Counted from the first letter of the stretch, positions 30,921 through 40,530 are shown. The stretch is DNA of 64,000 bases from Cyclobacterium amurskyense (GCF_001050135.1 NZ_CP012040.1:3613001-3677000), one strand, 5' to 3'. A program made the numbers and translations. Notes: generated from the letters alone by a model not told the origin.

Positions 30921-33350
30921 ATGAATCAATCTGAATCGAATAGAATGCCGGTAATAGGGCAGGAGGAAGAAGTAATCGATATCAAGGATATTGTATTAAG
31001 AATTCTACGTATCTGGCCATATATAGTGCTGTCTGTTATAATGGCCTTAGGCATAGCCTATATGATTCTCCGGTATTCAGTGCCGGAATACCAGGTTTCT
31101 AGCAAATTTTTTATAAAAGAAAAGGAAAATCCCTTTAACTTATTTGAATCTGCGGGATTAAATATGGGAGGTTCCGGTGAAATGGAATTGGGCAATCAAA
31201 TGATTATCCTCAAATCCAGACCCATAGCCAATGCCACTTTGGATCGATTGAACTTTGATGTGGAATACATTAAAGAGGGAAGGTTTATAAAGTCTGAAAT
31301 ATACCAGAATACCCCTATTGCTGTAGAAGTAGATTGGTCCCATCCTCAACTAACCAATGGGGATTTGCTGATTAAATGGGAAGACCGCAAAAGTTTTACA
31401 GTAACTTATTTGGGAGAATCTTACTTGCAAATATTTCCCGACAATGAGAGTAGAAATAAGTTGGAAAATCCCAACTCACCCACAGCCACTTTTTTGTTTA
31501 ACCAATGGGTAGAATTGCCCATGAATCGGTTTAAAATAGGGCTAACTTCAGTGGAAGAAAGCGGGGAAATTATTATCCGCTTAAGGGATCGTTCAGGTTT
31601 GATTAACCACTATACAGGGGAAAACCTTCAGGTGGCTGCTATAGACAAACAATCCACCATCCTTAAATTAACCATTACCACACAAACCCCTCAGAAAGGA
31701 AGGGATTATTTAAATACCTTGCAGGAGGTTTATTTGGAAAATGAACTGCAGGAAAAGAATACCATGGCCACCAATACCATAGATTTTATCGATGCCCAAT
31801 TGGTGGTATTGTCAGATTCTTTAATGTTTATTGAAAACAGGTTGGAAAGTTTCCGCTCCAATAACTCCATATATGACCTTAGTTCTGAAGGTACAGCGAT
31901 CTTTGAGCAATTGAAAGCCCTGGAAACCGATTTGGCCAAGGAAAAATTTAAAAGAGAGTATTACCGGCAATTGACGCAATACCTGGAAAGAGAAGATTAC
32001 AATCAAATTGTCGTCCCCTCGGGTTTAGGCATAGAGGATCCCATTTTAAATACACTGATTCAAAATTTGCTTGAATTGCAGGCGGAAAAATCCATGCATG
32101 CTTCTAAGCTAACTGAAATTTCTCCACCTTTAAGGGAAGTGAATAGGCAAATCAAAGACATGAACCTTTCCATTTTGGAATTGTTGCAGAATGTAGACAA
32201 CAATGCTCAATTGCTGATTCAGGACCTTCAGCAGCGGATTGATAAAATTACAAGCACTTTTAGTGGATTGCCCCAAACTGAGCAAAATTTATTGCGAATT
32301 CAGCGGGAGTTTACTTTAAATGAAGGACTGTACACTTATTTGATGGAGAGAAGAGCAGAGTCGGCCATTACCAAGGCTTCCAATACGCCCAGCAATAAAA
32401 TTATTGAAACGGCATTAATCAATCCAAACCCCATTAGCCCAAAAACTGCCTTAACCTATCTAATTGCTTTAATACTCGGATTGGGCTTGCCTATAGGGTT
32501 AAATTTAGTACGTACTTTTTTCAGCAATAAAATAAAAGATGGCAAGGAGTTGGAAAGAAAAGCAGACCTTAATTTGATTTCCACTATTGGACAGAATGAA
32601 GATGCTGACAATTTGGTGGTCTTAAAGAAACACAGGTCCGGAATTACCGAGGCTTTTCGTTCTTTAAGGGCCAATATGAATTTTATTCTTCCCAAAGAGA
32701 AAAATTCTGTGATTTTGATTACTTCCAGTATTTCCGGAGAAGGAAAGACTTTTTGCAGTATCAATTTGGCCTCGGTCTATGCCTTGAGCAATAAAAAAAC
32801 ACTTTTAATAGGTTGTGACATGCGCAAGCCCAAAATTTTTGAAGATTTTGGTATTAGCAATAATGAAGGCTTGTCTACCTACCTAAGTCACAATCAAGAG
32901 GATGTGAACCAGGTCATTCAAAAAACAGCTTATGAAAACCTGGACGTTATTGTTTCAGGCCCAATCCCTCCTAATCCTGCTGAATTGTTAATTACTGAGC
33001 GCTTTGCTGAACTGTTGGAGCAAATGAAAGGACGCTATGACATGGTTATATTGGATACCCCTCCTGTAGGCTTGGTTTCTGAAACATTAGACCTAATCAG
33101 GTTGGCTGATATTTCTCTCTTTGTGCTGCGCTACAATTACAGTGAAAAGCAATTTATAGACCATATTAATAACTTAAAGAAGCAGACCATCCTTAAAGAA
33201 GCCTATATCCTTTTCAATGGAGTGGATAAGGATGCACAGCATTATGGCTATGGTACCGGTTATGGTTATGGCTACGGTTACGGCTATGGTTATTACGCAG
33301 AAGATCAGGTTGAAAAGAGCTTCTTTAAAAAATGGTTCAGTAGGAGGTAG
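30921..33350 (+). CDS. polysaccharide co-polymerase with tyrosine autokinase domain (Wzc-like)
   Basis: 809 residues from the ATG at 30921; a TTG at 30915 is possible but less likely. A Wzz domain with TM1 lies at about residues 30-50, then the long periplasmic coiled-coil region (about 240-470). TM2 is near 505-525. A cytoplasmic BY-kinase follows: Walker A SISGEGKT (K609), Walker A' LLIGCDMRKPK and Walker B MVILDTPP. The C-terminus is a tyrosine/glycine cluster (from about residue 773: YGYGTGYGYGYGYG...) that would be the autophosphorylation tail. It controls chain length and export with the Wza-like protein just upstream. No cognate phosphatase (Wzb) gene lies in the window. Confidence 0.92.
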   Translation: MNQSESNRMPVIGQEEEVIDIKDIVLRILRIWPYIVLSVIMALGIAYMILRYSVPEYQVSSKFFIKEKENPFNLFESAGLNMGGSGEMELGNQMIILKSRPIANATLDRLNFDVEYIKEGRFIKSEIYQNTPIAVEVDWSHPQLTNGDLLIKWEDRKSFTVTYLGESYLQIFPDNESRNKLENPNSPTATFLFNQWVELPMNRFKIGLTSVEESGEIIIRLRDRSGLINHYTGENLQVAAIDKQSTILKLTITTQTPQKGRDYLNTLQEVYLENELQEKNTMATNTIDFIDAQLVVLSDSLMFIENRLESFRSNNSIYDLSSEGTAIFEQLKALETDLAKEKFKREYYRQLTQYLEREDYNQIVVPSGLGIEDPILNTLIQNLLELQAEKSMHASKLTEISPPLREVNRQIKDMNLSILELLQNVDNNAQLLIQDLQQRIDKITSTFSGLPQTEQNLLRIQREFTLNEGLYTYLMERRAESAITKASNTPSNKIIETALINPNPISPKTALTYLIALILGLGLPIGLNLVRTFFSNKIKDGKELERKADLNLISTIGQNEDADNLVVLKKHRSGITEAFRSLRANMNFILPKEKNSVILITSSISGEGKTFCSINLASVYALSNKKTLLIGCDMRKPKIFEDFGISNNEGLSTYLSHNQEDVNQVIQKTAYENLDVIVSGPIPPNPAELLITERFAELLEQMKGRYDMVILDTPPVGLVSETLDLIRLADISLFVLRYNYSEKQFIDHINNLKKQTILKEAYILFNGVDKDAQHYGYGTGYGYGYGYGYGYYAEDQVEKSFFKKWFSRR

Positions 33351-33522
33351 TTTATAATTAAACCCGAATTATAAATTAGGTCTCCCGTATTTATTTAAGG
33401 TTTTACCCCTTAGTTTATTAAATTGTTTTCCTTGGCTTTTGTTAGCTCTTCCCAACATGAAATGGGACTGAGGAGGCGAAGCTGTGTAAAGTTGAATACG
33501 GATGATTACGAAATACGAAAGA

Positions 33523-33560
33523 ATCCCCCTAACCCCCTTTAAAAAGAGGGAGTCGGCTGG
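33523..33560. repeat. CCCCCTAACCCCC hairpin repeat
   Basis: AATCCCCCTAACCCCCTTT is followed by AAAAAGAGGGAGTCGG, forming an imperfect hairpin of the kind widely dispersed in Bacteroidota genomes. A related but shorter hairpin is at 29624-29656. Confidence 0.6.
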
Positions 33561-33648
33561 AAAAGTATTTTATCGCAGGACTTAAGAAATTGAAGTTGGC
33601 AAAAGCACTACCCCATCAAAATCGAAACCGTCCCTTTTAGAATAAACA

Positions 33649-33680
33649 GACTCACCCTTAACAAGGTGGAGTCGGATGGG
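33649..33680. repeat. second GAGTCGG-type hairpin repeat
   Basis: CTCACCCTTAACAAGGTGGAG pairs imperfectly with itself (7 of 9 stem positions; the stem is 33651-33671) and continues into TCGGATGGG. This is the same tail (GAGTCGG.TGG) as the unit at 33523-33560, so the two are likely diverged copies about 110 bp apart. Confidence 0.5.
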
Positions 33681-33754
33681 TAGCATTTATTAATTATTAA
33701 AATAATATTCCGTTATTACTGAAGTTAGGATAAAAAATCCAAGTTAAAATAACT

Positions 33755-33762
33755 TATATTTG
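33755..33762 (+). promoter_or_regulatory. candidate -7 promoter element for the UDP-sugar dehydrogenase gene
   Basis: TATATTTG matches TAnnTTTG exactly and lies 42 bp ahead of the ATG at 33805. No good -33 TTG is seen. It suggests that the biosynthetic part of the locus starts its own transcript after wzc. Confidence 0.55.
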
Positions 33763-33804
33763 CCTTCATTTATTTAAATCATTACAACTAATATTTTTAA
33801 CCTC

Positions 33805-35103
33805 ATGAGTACTCCTTTAAAAGATGTAAAAATTGCCGTAATTGGGCTTGGCTATGTTGGACTTCCCTTGGCTGTTGAATTTGCCAAAAAATTCCCCGTT
33901 ATTGGCTTTGATATAGCCTCCAAAAGAGTAAAGGAACTGAACAATGGTCATGACTTCACGCTAGAGGTTGAAGACCATGACCTTCAAGCTGTATTGGCTA
34001 CCTCAAGTCCTAAAGAAAAGGGGCTTTACAATTCTGATAACCCTGCTGACCTTTCCGATTGCCAGGTATATATCGTAACCGTACCTACCCCTACGGATCG
34101 GCATAACAGGCCGGTTTTAACACCTATGTTAAAAGCTTCGGAGACCATTGCCAAATACCTAAAAAAAGGGGATGTGGTCATTTATGAATCAACGGTATAT
34201 CCGGGTGTGACCGAAGAAGAGTGTGTGCCATTGCTGGAAAAAAATAGTGGTTTGGTTTACAATAAAGACTTTTTTGCAGGTTACTCCCCTGAAAGAATCA
34301 ATCCCGGAGACAAAGAGCATACGGTTTCAAAGATTTTAAAAGTTACTTCCGGTTCTACCCCTGAGATCGCAGAATATGTGGACAGTCTTTACCGAGAGGT
34401 AATTGTAGCAGGAACGCACAAAGCGAGTTGCATTAAAGTTGCGGAAGCAGCAAAGGTTATTGAAAATTCCCAAAGAGACATTAATATTGCCTTTGTCAAT
34501 GAATTGTCTAAAATTTTCAACCTTCTAAATATTGATACCCAAGAGGTGTTGGAGGCAGCTGGAACAAAGTGGAACTTCCTTCCCTTTAAGCCGGGCTTGG
34601 TTGGTGGACACTGTATTAGCGTGGATCCTTTTTACCTGGCCCAAAAAGCCCAGGAAGTAGGCTATCATCCGGAAATTATCCTAGCAGGAAGAAGACTGAA
34701 TGATTCAATGGGTAAACATGTGGCCACAGAGGTGATCAAACACATGATGCGCAAGGATCTAAAAGTGATTGATAGCAAGGTATTGATCCTAGGTTTCACT
34801 TTTAAAGAAGATTGTCCCGATGTGCGTAACACTCGTGTAATTGACATTTATTCAGAATTGAGAAATTTTGACATAGCCGTAGATGTATATGATCCTTGGG
34901 CAAATCCTGAGGAAGTAAAACACGAATACGGAGTGGACATTATAGGTGGTAAAAATTGCCCTTCACTTGAGGAATATTCTGCAGTGGTATTGGCTGTTGC
35001 GCATAAAGAATTCAAAGCCTTGCCAATTCAAAAAAGCAAAAACCTTGTGGTATATGATGTTAAAGCTGTTTTGGATAAGGACAAAGTGGATGCCAGACTT
35101 TAA
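33805..35103 (+). CDS. nucleotide-sugar dehydrogenase, UDP-GalNAc/GlcNAc type (TviB/WbpO-like)
   Basis: 432 residues. The N-terminal Rossmann fold is AVIGLGYVGLPLAVEFAK. Other family motifs are TVPTPTD, ESTVYPGVTEEECV, YSPERINPGDKEH, KVAEAAKVIEN and the active-site VGGHCISVDPFYL (Cys270). A C-terminal domain has LGFTFKEDCPDVRNT. The sequence type is that of the TviB/WbpO branch, which oxidises UDP-N-acetylhexosamine to the uronic acid. Together with the TviC/WbpP-like epimerase at 39478 it would make UDP-GalNAcA, as in Vi antigen. The substrate assignment is inferred from family resemblance. Confidence 0.88.
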   Translation: MSTPLKDVKIAVIGLGYVGLPLAVEFAKKFPVIGFDIASKRVKELNNGHDFTLEVEDHDLQAVLATSSPKEKGLYNSDNPADLSDCQVYIVTVPTPTDRHNRPVLTPMLKASETIAKYLKKGDVVIYESTVYPGVTEEECVPLLEKNSGLVYNKDFFAGYSPERINPGDKEHTVSKILKVTSGSTPEIAEYVDSLYREVIVAGTHKASCIKVAEAAKVIENSQRDINIAFVNELSKIFNLLNIDTQEVLEAAGTKWNFLPFKPGLVGGHCISVDPFYLAQKAQEVGYHPEIILAGRRLNDSMGKHVATEVIKHMMRKDLKVIDSKVLILGFTFKEDCPDVRNTRVIDIYSELRNFDIAVDVYDPWANPEEVKHEYGVDIIGGKNCPSLEEYSAVVLAVAHKEFKALPIQKSKNLVVYDVKAVLDKDKVDARL

Positions 35104-35237
35104 TTTGTCATTAAAATGATTGCTGGCCGGATCAATTAGAATTGAAAATTTCTTTTTATTGGGCCAATATAAATTGGTAAATCTTGAAATTTATTACTAA
35201 TAGTGCCTTATAAAATGGCATTGAATCAAAAATATTA

Positions 35238-35273
35238 CCTTTCAATAGCAAATTAGGCTATTGAAGGGTTTTT
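35238..35273 (+). terminator. terminator-like hairpin 9 bp before the first wzx start (candidate attenuator)
   Basis: CCTTTCAATAGC (35238-35249) pairs with GCTATTGAAGGG (35257-35268) over 12 positions with one G-T wobble. It has a 7-nt loop and is followed by TTTTT (35269-35273). The wzx ATG is at 35283. Nothing can initiate between hairpin and gene, so transcription of wzx must read through it, which is consistent with attenuation inside the operon. Confidence 0.75.
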
Positions 35274-35282
35274 AATTCATAA

Positions 35283-36722
35283 ATGTCATTAAAAAAACAG
35301 ACGCTTTCCGGTGTATTCTGGACCTTTACCGATACTTTTGTTTTAAGAGGTTTGTCCTTTATTGCATCAGTTATTCTTGCCAGGTTGCTTGGACCTACTG
35401 AATTTGGTCTAATAGGAATGATTAGTATTTTTATTGCTATTGGAAATTCATTGGTAGATAGTGGGCTTTCTGCTTCTATTATTCGAACCAAGGACGCCAA
35501 TAACGAAGATTTTTCAACGGTTTTTTATCTAAATTTGTTGATGAGTTTTCTTGTTTATGCCCTATTGTTTGTTTCAGCACCCCTGATTGCTGATTTTTTT
35601 AATCAAGAGATCTTAGTTCTAATTGTCCGCGTTTACTGCATTAATTTTATCATTTCTGCATTTTCTTCCATTCAAATGGCAATTTTAAATAGGGGAATGA
35701 AATTTAAAAAAATTATGCAATGCAAAATTCCTGGAACAATATTAGGGGTGATTGTTGGGGTTGGCATGGGGTATATGGGATTTGGTGTTTGGAGTATGGT
35801 TTGGATGTTTTTAACTACCCAGATCGTCAGTTCTTTGATGTTATGGCTTAACTCCACATGGAAACCAGGGCTTGTATTTTCTAGAGAAAAACTAAAATAC
35901 CATTATAGTTTTGGATATAAACTGATGTTGTCCGGTCTTATTGATACTTTCTATAAAAATGTTTACAAATTAATTATAGGAAAATTTTTCTCCGTACAGT
36001 CTTTAGGCTATTATGAAAGAGCATATTCTTTTAATAGTCAGCCGGTTACGATGTTGACTTCCATTATAAGCAAAGTTTCCTATCCCCTTCTTTCCAAGAT
36101 TCAGGACCAAAAGGAACGTATTGCCATAGTTTATCGTCAATTGATTCAATTCTCATTTTTTATCATAGCTCCAATGATGCTTGGTGCTGCCGCAATGGCC
36201 AAACCTTTATTTTTGTTAATATTAGGTGAACAATGGTTACCTGCTGTTCCCTTTTTTCAAATACTCTGTTTTTCTGGTATATTTTACCCTATTCATTCTT
36301 TTAACATTAATGTATTGAAGGTGTATGGTAGAAGTGATTTGTTTTTAAAGCTCGAATTGATCAAAAAAGCATTAATAACTATCAGTATCCTTATAGGATT
36401 TCAATTTGGTATTTATGGTTTAGTCTGGAGTAGTGTTTTTACTTCTTTTGTAGGTTTATTGATCAATACGCATTACAGTAGTCGAATGATTCATTACACG
36501 ACTTGGGAACAAGTGAAAGATTTATCTACCACATTGGTAAAAGCAGGCTTTATGGCAGGGTTTATGTTGTTATTCGTGCTTGAGATGGCTGATTATTCTC
36601 TTTATCTTCAGTTATTAATTTCTGGGATATTTGGATTAGTTTTCTATGTTTTACTGAATTGGATGCTTAAAAGCCCTCAATTGACTTTTGTTTTTGAACT
36701 TATAAAAAATCAAAAAAATTGA
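35283..36722 (+). CDS. wzx: O-unit flippase, MOP/Wzx-type (first of two)
   Basis: 479 residues with about 12-14 predicted membrane helices. The start SLKKQTLSGVFWTFTDTFVLRGL and the ARLLGPTEFGLIGMISIFIAIG segment are typical of WzxC-like polysaccharide flippases. Such proteins move lipid-linked sugar units across the inner membrane. The stop TGA overlaps the TTG start of the next aminotransferase gene. A second flippase gene lies at 44737. Confidence 0.9.
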   Translation: MSLKKQTLSGVFWTFTDTFVLRGLSFIASVILARLLGPTEFGLIGMISIFIAIGNSLVDSGLSASIIRTKDANNEDFSTVFYLNLLMSFLVYALLFVSAPLIADFFNQEILVLIVRVYCINFIISAFSSIQMAILNRGMKFKKIMQCKIPGTILGVIVGVGMGYMGFGVWSMVWMFLTTQIVSSLMLWLNSTWKPGLVFSREKLKYHYSFGYKLMLSGLIDTFYKNVYKLIIGKFFSVQSLGYYERAYSFNSQPVTMLTSIISKVSYPLLSKIQDQKERIAIVYRQLIQFSFFIIAPMMLGAAAMAKPLFLLILGEQWLPAVPFFQILCFSGIFYPIHSFNINVLKVYGRSDLFLKLELIKKALITISILIGFQFGIYGLVWSSVFTSFVGLLINTHYSSRMIHYTTWEQVKDLSTTLVKAGFMAGFMLLFVLEMADYSLYLQLLISGIFGLVFYVLLNWMLKSPQLTFVFELIKNQKN

Positions 36723-37801
36723 TTTCTGTAACCAAACCATTTCTTCCTCCTCAGGCAGAATATGAAAAATATCTTTCCGGTATTTGGAAAAGGCAATGGC
36801 TTACCAATTCAGGACCATTGGGAAGTGAGCTTGAGATGAAATTAAAAGCCCATTTGGAGGTGAAACATTTACTGTATGTTACCAATGGAACCATAGCACT
36901 GCAAATGGCTATTAAAGCTTTGGAACTAAAAGGGGAGATAATTACTACTCCTTTCTCATTTGTAGCGACTACCAGCAGCATAGTATGGGAGGGCTGCAGC
37001 CCAGTCTTTGTTGATATTGACCCTAATTCTTTAAATATAGATCCAAGCAGGATAGAGGCGGCCATTACAGAAAATACTTCTGCCATTTTAGCTACCCATG
37101 TTTACGGAAACCCTTGTGATGTGGAAGCGATCGAAAAAATTGCGCAAAGGCATGACCTAAAAGTGATTTATGATGGGGCGCATGCCTTTGGGGTTAGGAT
37201 AAATGGCAAGTCTATTTTTGATTATGGAGATATATCCACTTGCAGCCTACATGCCACTAAGCTGTATCATTCCATTGAAGGCGGTTTAATCATGACCAAG
37301 GATCCTGTGTTACTAAAAAAATTAGCTTATATCAGAAATTTTGGTTTTAATGGTCCCGAAGCATTTGCCGAGTTGGGCATAAATGGTAAGAATTCGGAGT
37401 TTCATGCAGCCATGGGCTTGGCCAATTTTGGTTATATCGAAGCTATTCATCAGCACAGGAAAGCATTGACGGAAAGGTATGATACAATGCTTAGGAATTT
37501 AAGGGCTAGCAAACCTGAATGGCATGGAAATGCCAGTCTAAATTATGCCTATTACCCTCTCATTTTTGAAAATTCTGAGCAAATGCTTAATAGCTTAGCA
37601 AAACTTCAAGGGAATGGTATATTTCCCAGGCGTTATTTTTATCCGTCTTTGGCCACCACCTTGCCTTATGTAGAAGCCAAAACGATGGAAATTACGGATG
37701 ATATTGCCTCTCGCATTTTATGTTTGCCTTTGTACTTTGACTTAACCTCAGAAGAAGTGGACTTAATAGCACGTTTATTACTAAGGGTTCAAAACAATTG
37801 A
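36719..37801 (+). CDS. DegT/DnrJ/EryC1 sugar aminotransferase (VioA-like)
   Basis: 360 residues with a TTG start at 36719 overlapping the wzx stop (TTGA). The next ATG would remove conserved N-terminal sequence (VTKPFLPPQAEYEKYLSGIW...). PLP-binding features are TNGTIALQMAI, DGAHAFGV and HATKLYHSIEGG with the Schiff-base Lys181. The sequence closely resembles VioA-type enzymes that aminate dTDP-4-keto-6-deoxyglucose to the Qui4N precursor. The precise product (Qui4N or another) is inference. Confidence 0.82.
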   Translation: MISVTKPFLPPQAEYEKYLSGIWKRQWLTNSGPLGSELEMKLKAHLEVKHLLYVTNGTIALQMAIKALELKGEIITTPFSFVATTSSIVWEGCSPVFVDIDPNSLNIDPSRIEAAITENTSAILATHVYGNPCDVEAIEKIAQRHDLKVIYDGAHAFGVRINGKSIFDYGDISTCSLHATKLYHSIEGGLIMTKDPVLLKKLAYIRNFGFNGPEAFAELGINGKNSEFHAAMGLANFGYIEAIHQHRKALTERYDTMLRNLRASKPEWHGNASLNYAYYPLIFENSEQMLNSLAKLQGNGIFPRRYFYPSLATTLPYVEAKTMEITDDIASRILCLPLYFDLTSEEVDLIARLLLRVQNN

Positions 37802-38221
37802 GGTAATAATGAAGGATCTAGATTATACTTAAAAGGGTTCATTTGAATGGTTTTTCAGTTTTTTATATAAGACCGGTTCCAATTTTTTAACCAGCCTTTC
37901 AATTAAAAGCTTATCTCTAACTGATTATTTGAAAAAGCTTTATAAATGCTTTATTATTTAGTATCCTTCATACAGAAAATAAACTTTTAGCACCCATAAT
38001 AATTTATTTAAATGGTTTAAATGGAAAAGAAGAGGATATCAATGGTTATACCATTGAATAAGTTATATTGGGAATCAGAGTATTAAGCGTAGTAGGGTTA
38101 AATTAAAGAAGGACATATTTAAAAAGGTTTCGGATTTTCAACTTATGGGATTTAATGTATTTTAGACCTAGGTTGTTTGTTTAGGATTCTTTTTAGTAAG
38201 TATATATTAATATCTGTTTTA
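37802..38221. other. 420-bp AT-rich intergenic stretch
   Basis: Nothing recognisable on either strand: no open frame with a product, no clear promoter, hairpin or repeat. It separates the wzx/aminotransferase pair from a WecF-like gene. Confidence 0.5.
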
Positions 38222-39355
38222 ATGAAGATAGCTCATTTTTTAAATGATAATAAATTTGTAGACAAGCACATCAAAAAATACATTGAGTGTGATTTTGAAA
38301 ATGATTTCTTTTATCTAAATAATGAAAACAACTATTCTGGAAGCCATAAAGACAAAGTAGTTTATCTCCCTCCAGAGTCGGAAGCCTACAATTCCATAAT
38401 TAATGGAATTGAGACTTATGATATTGTTATTCTTTATTACCTGAATTCTGATAAATTTCGATTGATCGAGGCAATCAAGGACAGCAAGGTGAAAATTATT
38501 TGGTCTTTCTATGGGGCAGAGCTTTATGGTCTTCCCGAGTTTCGGCAACTTACCCTAAGTGAGAAAACCCAAAAAGCCTTAAAAAGAATTTCATATAAAA
38601 TTAATTTTGGGAAATTAAGGATGCTAATTGGAAGGTACCTTAATAAATTAAAAAAGAAGAAAACCAAAATTCATTGGTTGCAAAGATCCTGTCAAAGAAT
38701 AGATTATTTTCTTTGGTACAACGAGTTTGAGTACGAGCTCTTAAATAAATACATGGGGCAAATTCTTCCCACCTTTATGGAGGCTCCATTAAATAATGCT
38801 TTGAATGAGGTAGAACCGGATCCGAACAAAGAAAATAGCCTCTTGATTGGAAACTCAGCTTCTTATTATAACAATCATTTGGATGCTTTGGATATACTGG
38901 CCAAAAATCGATACAAAGGCAAGGTTTCTTTGCCTTTTAGCTATTTAAAAAATGACAACTATGTCGCTTTAATTGAAAAGTATGCCCTTCGTTCAGGCTT
39001 GGCTTTCAAAATTATTGATGAATTTATGACCTATTCCGAATATATAACATTTATTAACCGGCATAAGGCGGCTGTGTATCCTTCCTATAGGCAAATGGGA
39101 TTGGGTAATATTTTTATTGGTATTAGATGTGGACTTAAGATTTATTTAAGCGATAAGAATCCAACTTTAAAATGGCTAGGGGAGAAGGGAATGAAAATAT
39201 ACAGTATAGAACAGGATCTTTCAAAAGACCTGATTAAGAATAATTTGACTTTGGAACCTGCGCATATTGCATTGAATAATAACATCTATACTTCTATGGT
39301 TTCCGCTGAGCAGGATAAGCTTTTGTTTAACCAATTTAGAAATATGATCAAATAG
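38222..39355 (+). CDS. WecF-like (GT56-type) glycosyltransferase (first of two)
   Basis: 377 residues from ATG 38222; an upstream TTG at 38177 is possible, but the family N-terminus MKIAHFLNDNKFVDKHI argues for the ATG. IIWSFYGAELY and LLIGNSASYYNNHLDALD resemble the conserved blocks of the TDP-Fuc4NAc:lipid II transferase family (WecF, GT56). FIGIRCGLKIYLSDKNP lies in the C-terminal donor-site half. It is a cytoplasmic-face transferase of an amino-sugar residue. A diverged homologue lies at 43578. Donor unknown. Confidence 0.75.
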   Translation: MKIAHFLNDNKFVDKHIKKYIECDFENDFFYLNNENNYSGSHKDKVVYLPPESEAYNSIINGIETYDIVILYYLNSDKFRLIEAIKDSKVKIIWSFYGAELYGLPEFRQLTLSEKTQKALKRISYKINFGKLRMLIGRYLNKLKKKKTKIHWLQRSCQRIDYFLWYNEFEYELLNKYMGQILPTFMEAPLNNALNEVEPDPNKENSLLIGNSASYYNNHLDALDILAKNRYKGKVSLPFSYLKNDNYVALIEKYALRSGLAFKIIDEFMTYSEYITFINRHKAAVYPSYRQMGLGNIFIGIRCGLKIYLSDKNPTLKWLGEKGMKIYSIEQDLSKDLIKNNLTLEPAHIALNNNIYTSMVSAEQDKLLFNQFRNMIK

Positions 39356-39477
39356 TATTTGCACTATGCAGCTTTTGGATGAGCTAATGATTAAGGTTTT
39401 GAAACTAATGAAGTCTCTATTGATCTTGGCGGAGAATCAAAAAAATTATAATATTTAATTAGTAGTATTTGGATTTT

Positions 39478-40530
39478 ATGAAATACGAAGTAATACCCAA
39501 AAAAGTATTGGTAACCGGTGGTGCCGGGTTTATAGGTTCCAATCTTATCGATGCTTTATTGGAGAATGAAAATAAAGTTGTTTGTCTGGATAATTTTGCC
39601 ACCGGTAAAATTGAAAATTTGAAGGATGCACAAAAGAATCCCAATTTCACCTTAATTAAAGGGGATATCAGAGATAGAGATACTTGTATGAAAGCAGTGG
39701 AAGGATGTGATTATGTCTTGCACCAGGCTGCTTTGGGTTCTGTGCCTCGGTCTATTGCCGATCCCATTACGAGTACAGAAGTAAATATTGTAGGCTTTGT
39801 CAATATGTTGTTTGCAGCCAAGGAGGCAGGAGTAAAACGTTTTGTATATGCTGCCAGCTCATCTACCTATGGAGATCATAAAGACTTACCAAAGGTAGAG
39901 CATGTGATAGGAAATTCACTTTCACCATACGCCATTACTAAATATGTGGATGAATTGTTTGCCAAAAACTTTTCAGATATTTATGGAATAGAGACGGTAG
40001 GCCTGCGGTACTTCAATGTTTTTGGACGAAGACAAGATCCCAATGGGGCTTATGCTGCTGTAATACCTAAATTTGTTTCAAATCTTTTGAAACATGAAAG
40101 CCCATTAATTAATGGTGATGGGAAAAATTCAAGAGATTTTACTTATATAGACAATGTCATCCAAGCTAACTTATTGGCTGCTGCAGTTCCTTCAAATGAA
40201 TTTAAAGACCGGTTAAAGCAATACCAGAAAATTGTTTCAGATGTTCCAGAAGTAAATACAGAAGCCAGCATTTCTGAGGTATTTAATGTAGCTTATGGGG
40301 AAAGTGTTTCGTTAAATGAATTGGGAAAGGTATTAAAACAAGAACTTTCTGAATACGATAAGGCTATAGCTACTATTGAATTCAAATATGGACCAAATAG
40401 ACCAGGAGATGTTTCTCATTCCCTGGCATCTATAAAAAAAGGACAAACTATTTTAGGATATTTTCCTAAATATTCTTTTCGTACCGGATTAAAAAATGCC
40501 TGCTTTTGGTATTGGGAAAATTTTAAATAA
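39478..40530 (+). CDS. UDP-N-acetylglucosamine 4-epimerase (WbpP/TviC-like)
   Basis: 350 residues from ATG 39478 (TTG 39469 rejected). An extended SDR epimerase: VLVTGGAGFIGSNLIDALL, LHQAALGSVPRSI, ASSSTYGD and YAITKYVDE (catalytic Tyr and Lys), then GLRYFNVFGRRQDPNGAYAAVIPKF in shorter parts. ALGSVPRS and the NGAYAAVIP form are typical of enzymes that epimerise UDP-GlcNAc to UDP-GalNAc. With the TviB-like dehydrogenase it would supply UDP-GalNAcA. Confidence 0.87.
   Translation: MKYEVIPKKVLVTGGAGFIGSNLIDALLENENKVVCLDNFATGKIENLKDAQKNPNFTLIKGDIRDRDTCMKAVEGCDYVLHQAALGSVPRSIADPITSTEVNIVGFVNMLFAAKEAGVKRFVYAASSSTYGDHKDLPKVEHVIGNSLSPYAITKYVDELFAKNFSDIYGIETVGLRYFNVFGRRQDPNGAYAAVIPKFVSNLLKHESPLINGDGKNSRDFTYIDNVIQANLLAAAVPSNEFKDRLKQYQKIVSDVPEVNTEASISEVFNVAYGESVSLNELGKVLKQELSEYDKAIATIEFKYGPNRPGDVSHSLASIKKGQTILGYFPKYSFRTGLKNACFWYWENFK

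Larger units (their letters stand above)
33351..33804. other. 454-bp repeat-bearing intergenic stretch after wzc
   Basis: No gene seen. AAACCCGAATTATAAATTAG at 33360-33379 resembles a terminus of the 206-bp element, 10 bp after the wzc stop, but is too diverged to call. Two GAGTCGG-containing hairpin repeats follow (33523-33560 and 33649-33680). A promoter element for the dehydrogenase gene lies at 33755-33762. Confidence 0.5.

Noticed and set aside
33238..33294. Short tandem repeat that could be taken for a CRISPR or satellite
   Set aside because: It is coding sequence for the Tyr/Gly tail of the Wzc-like kinase; there are no spacers or conserved direct repeats.
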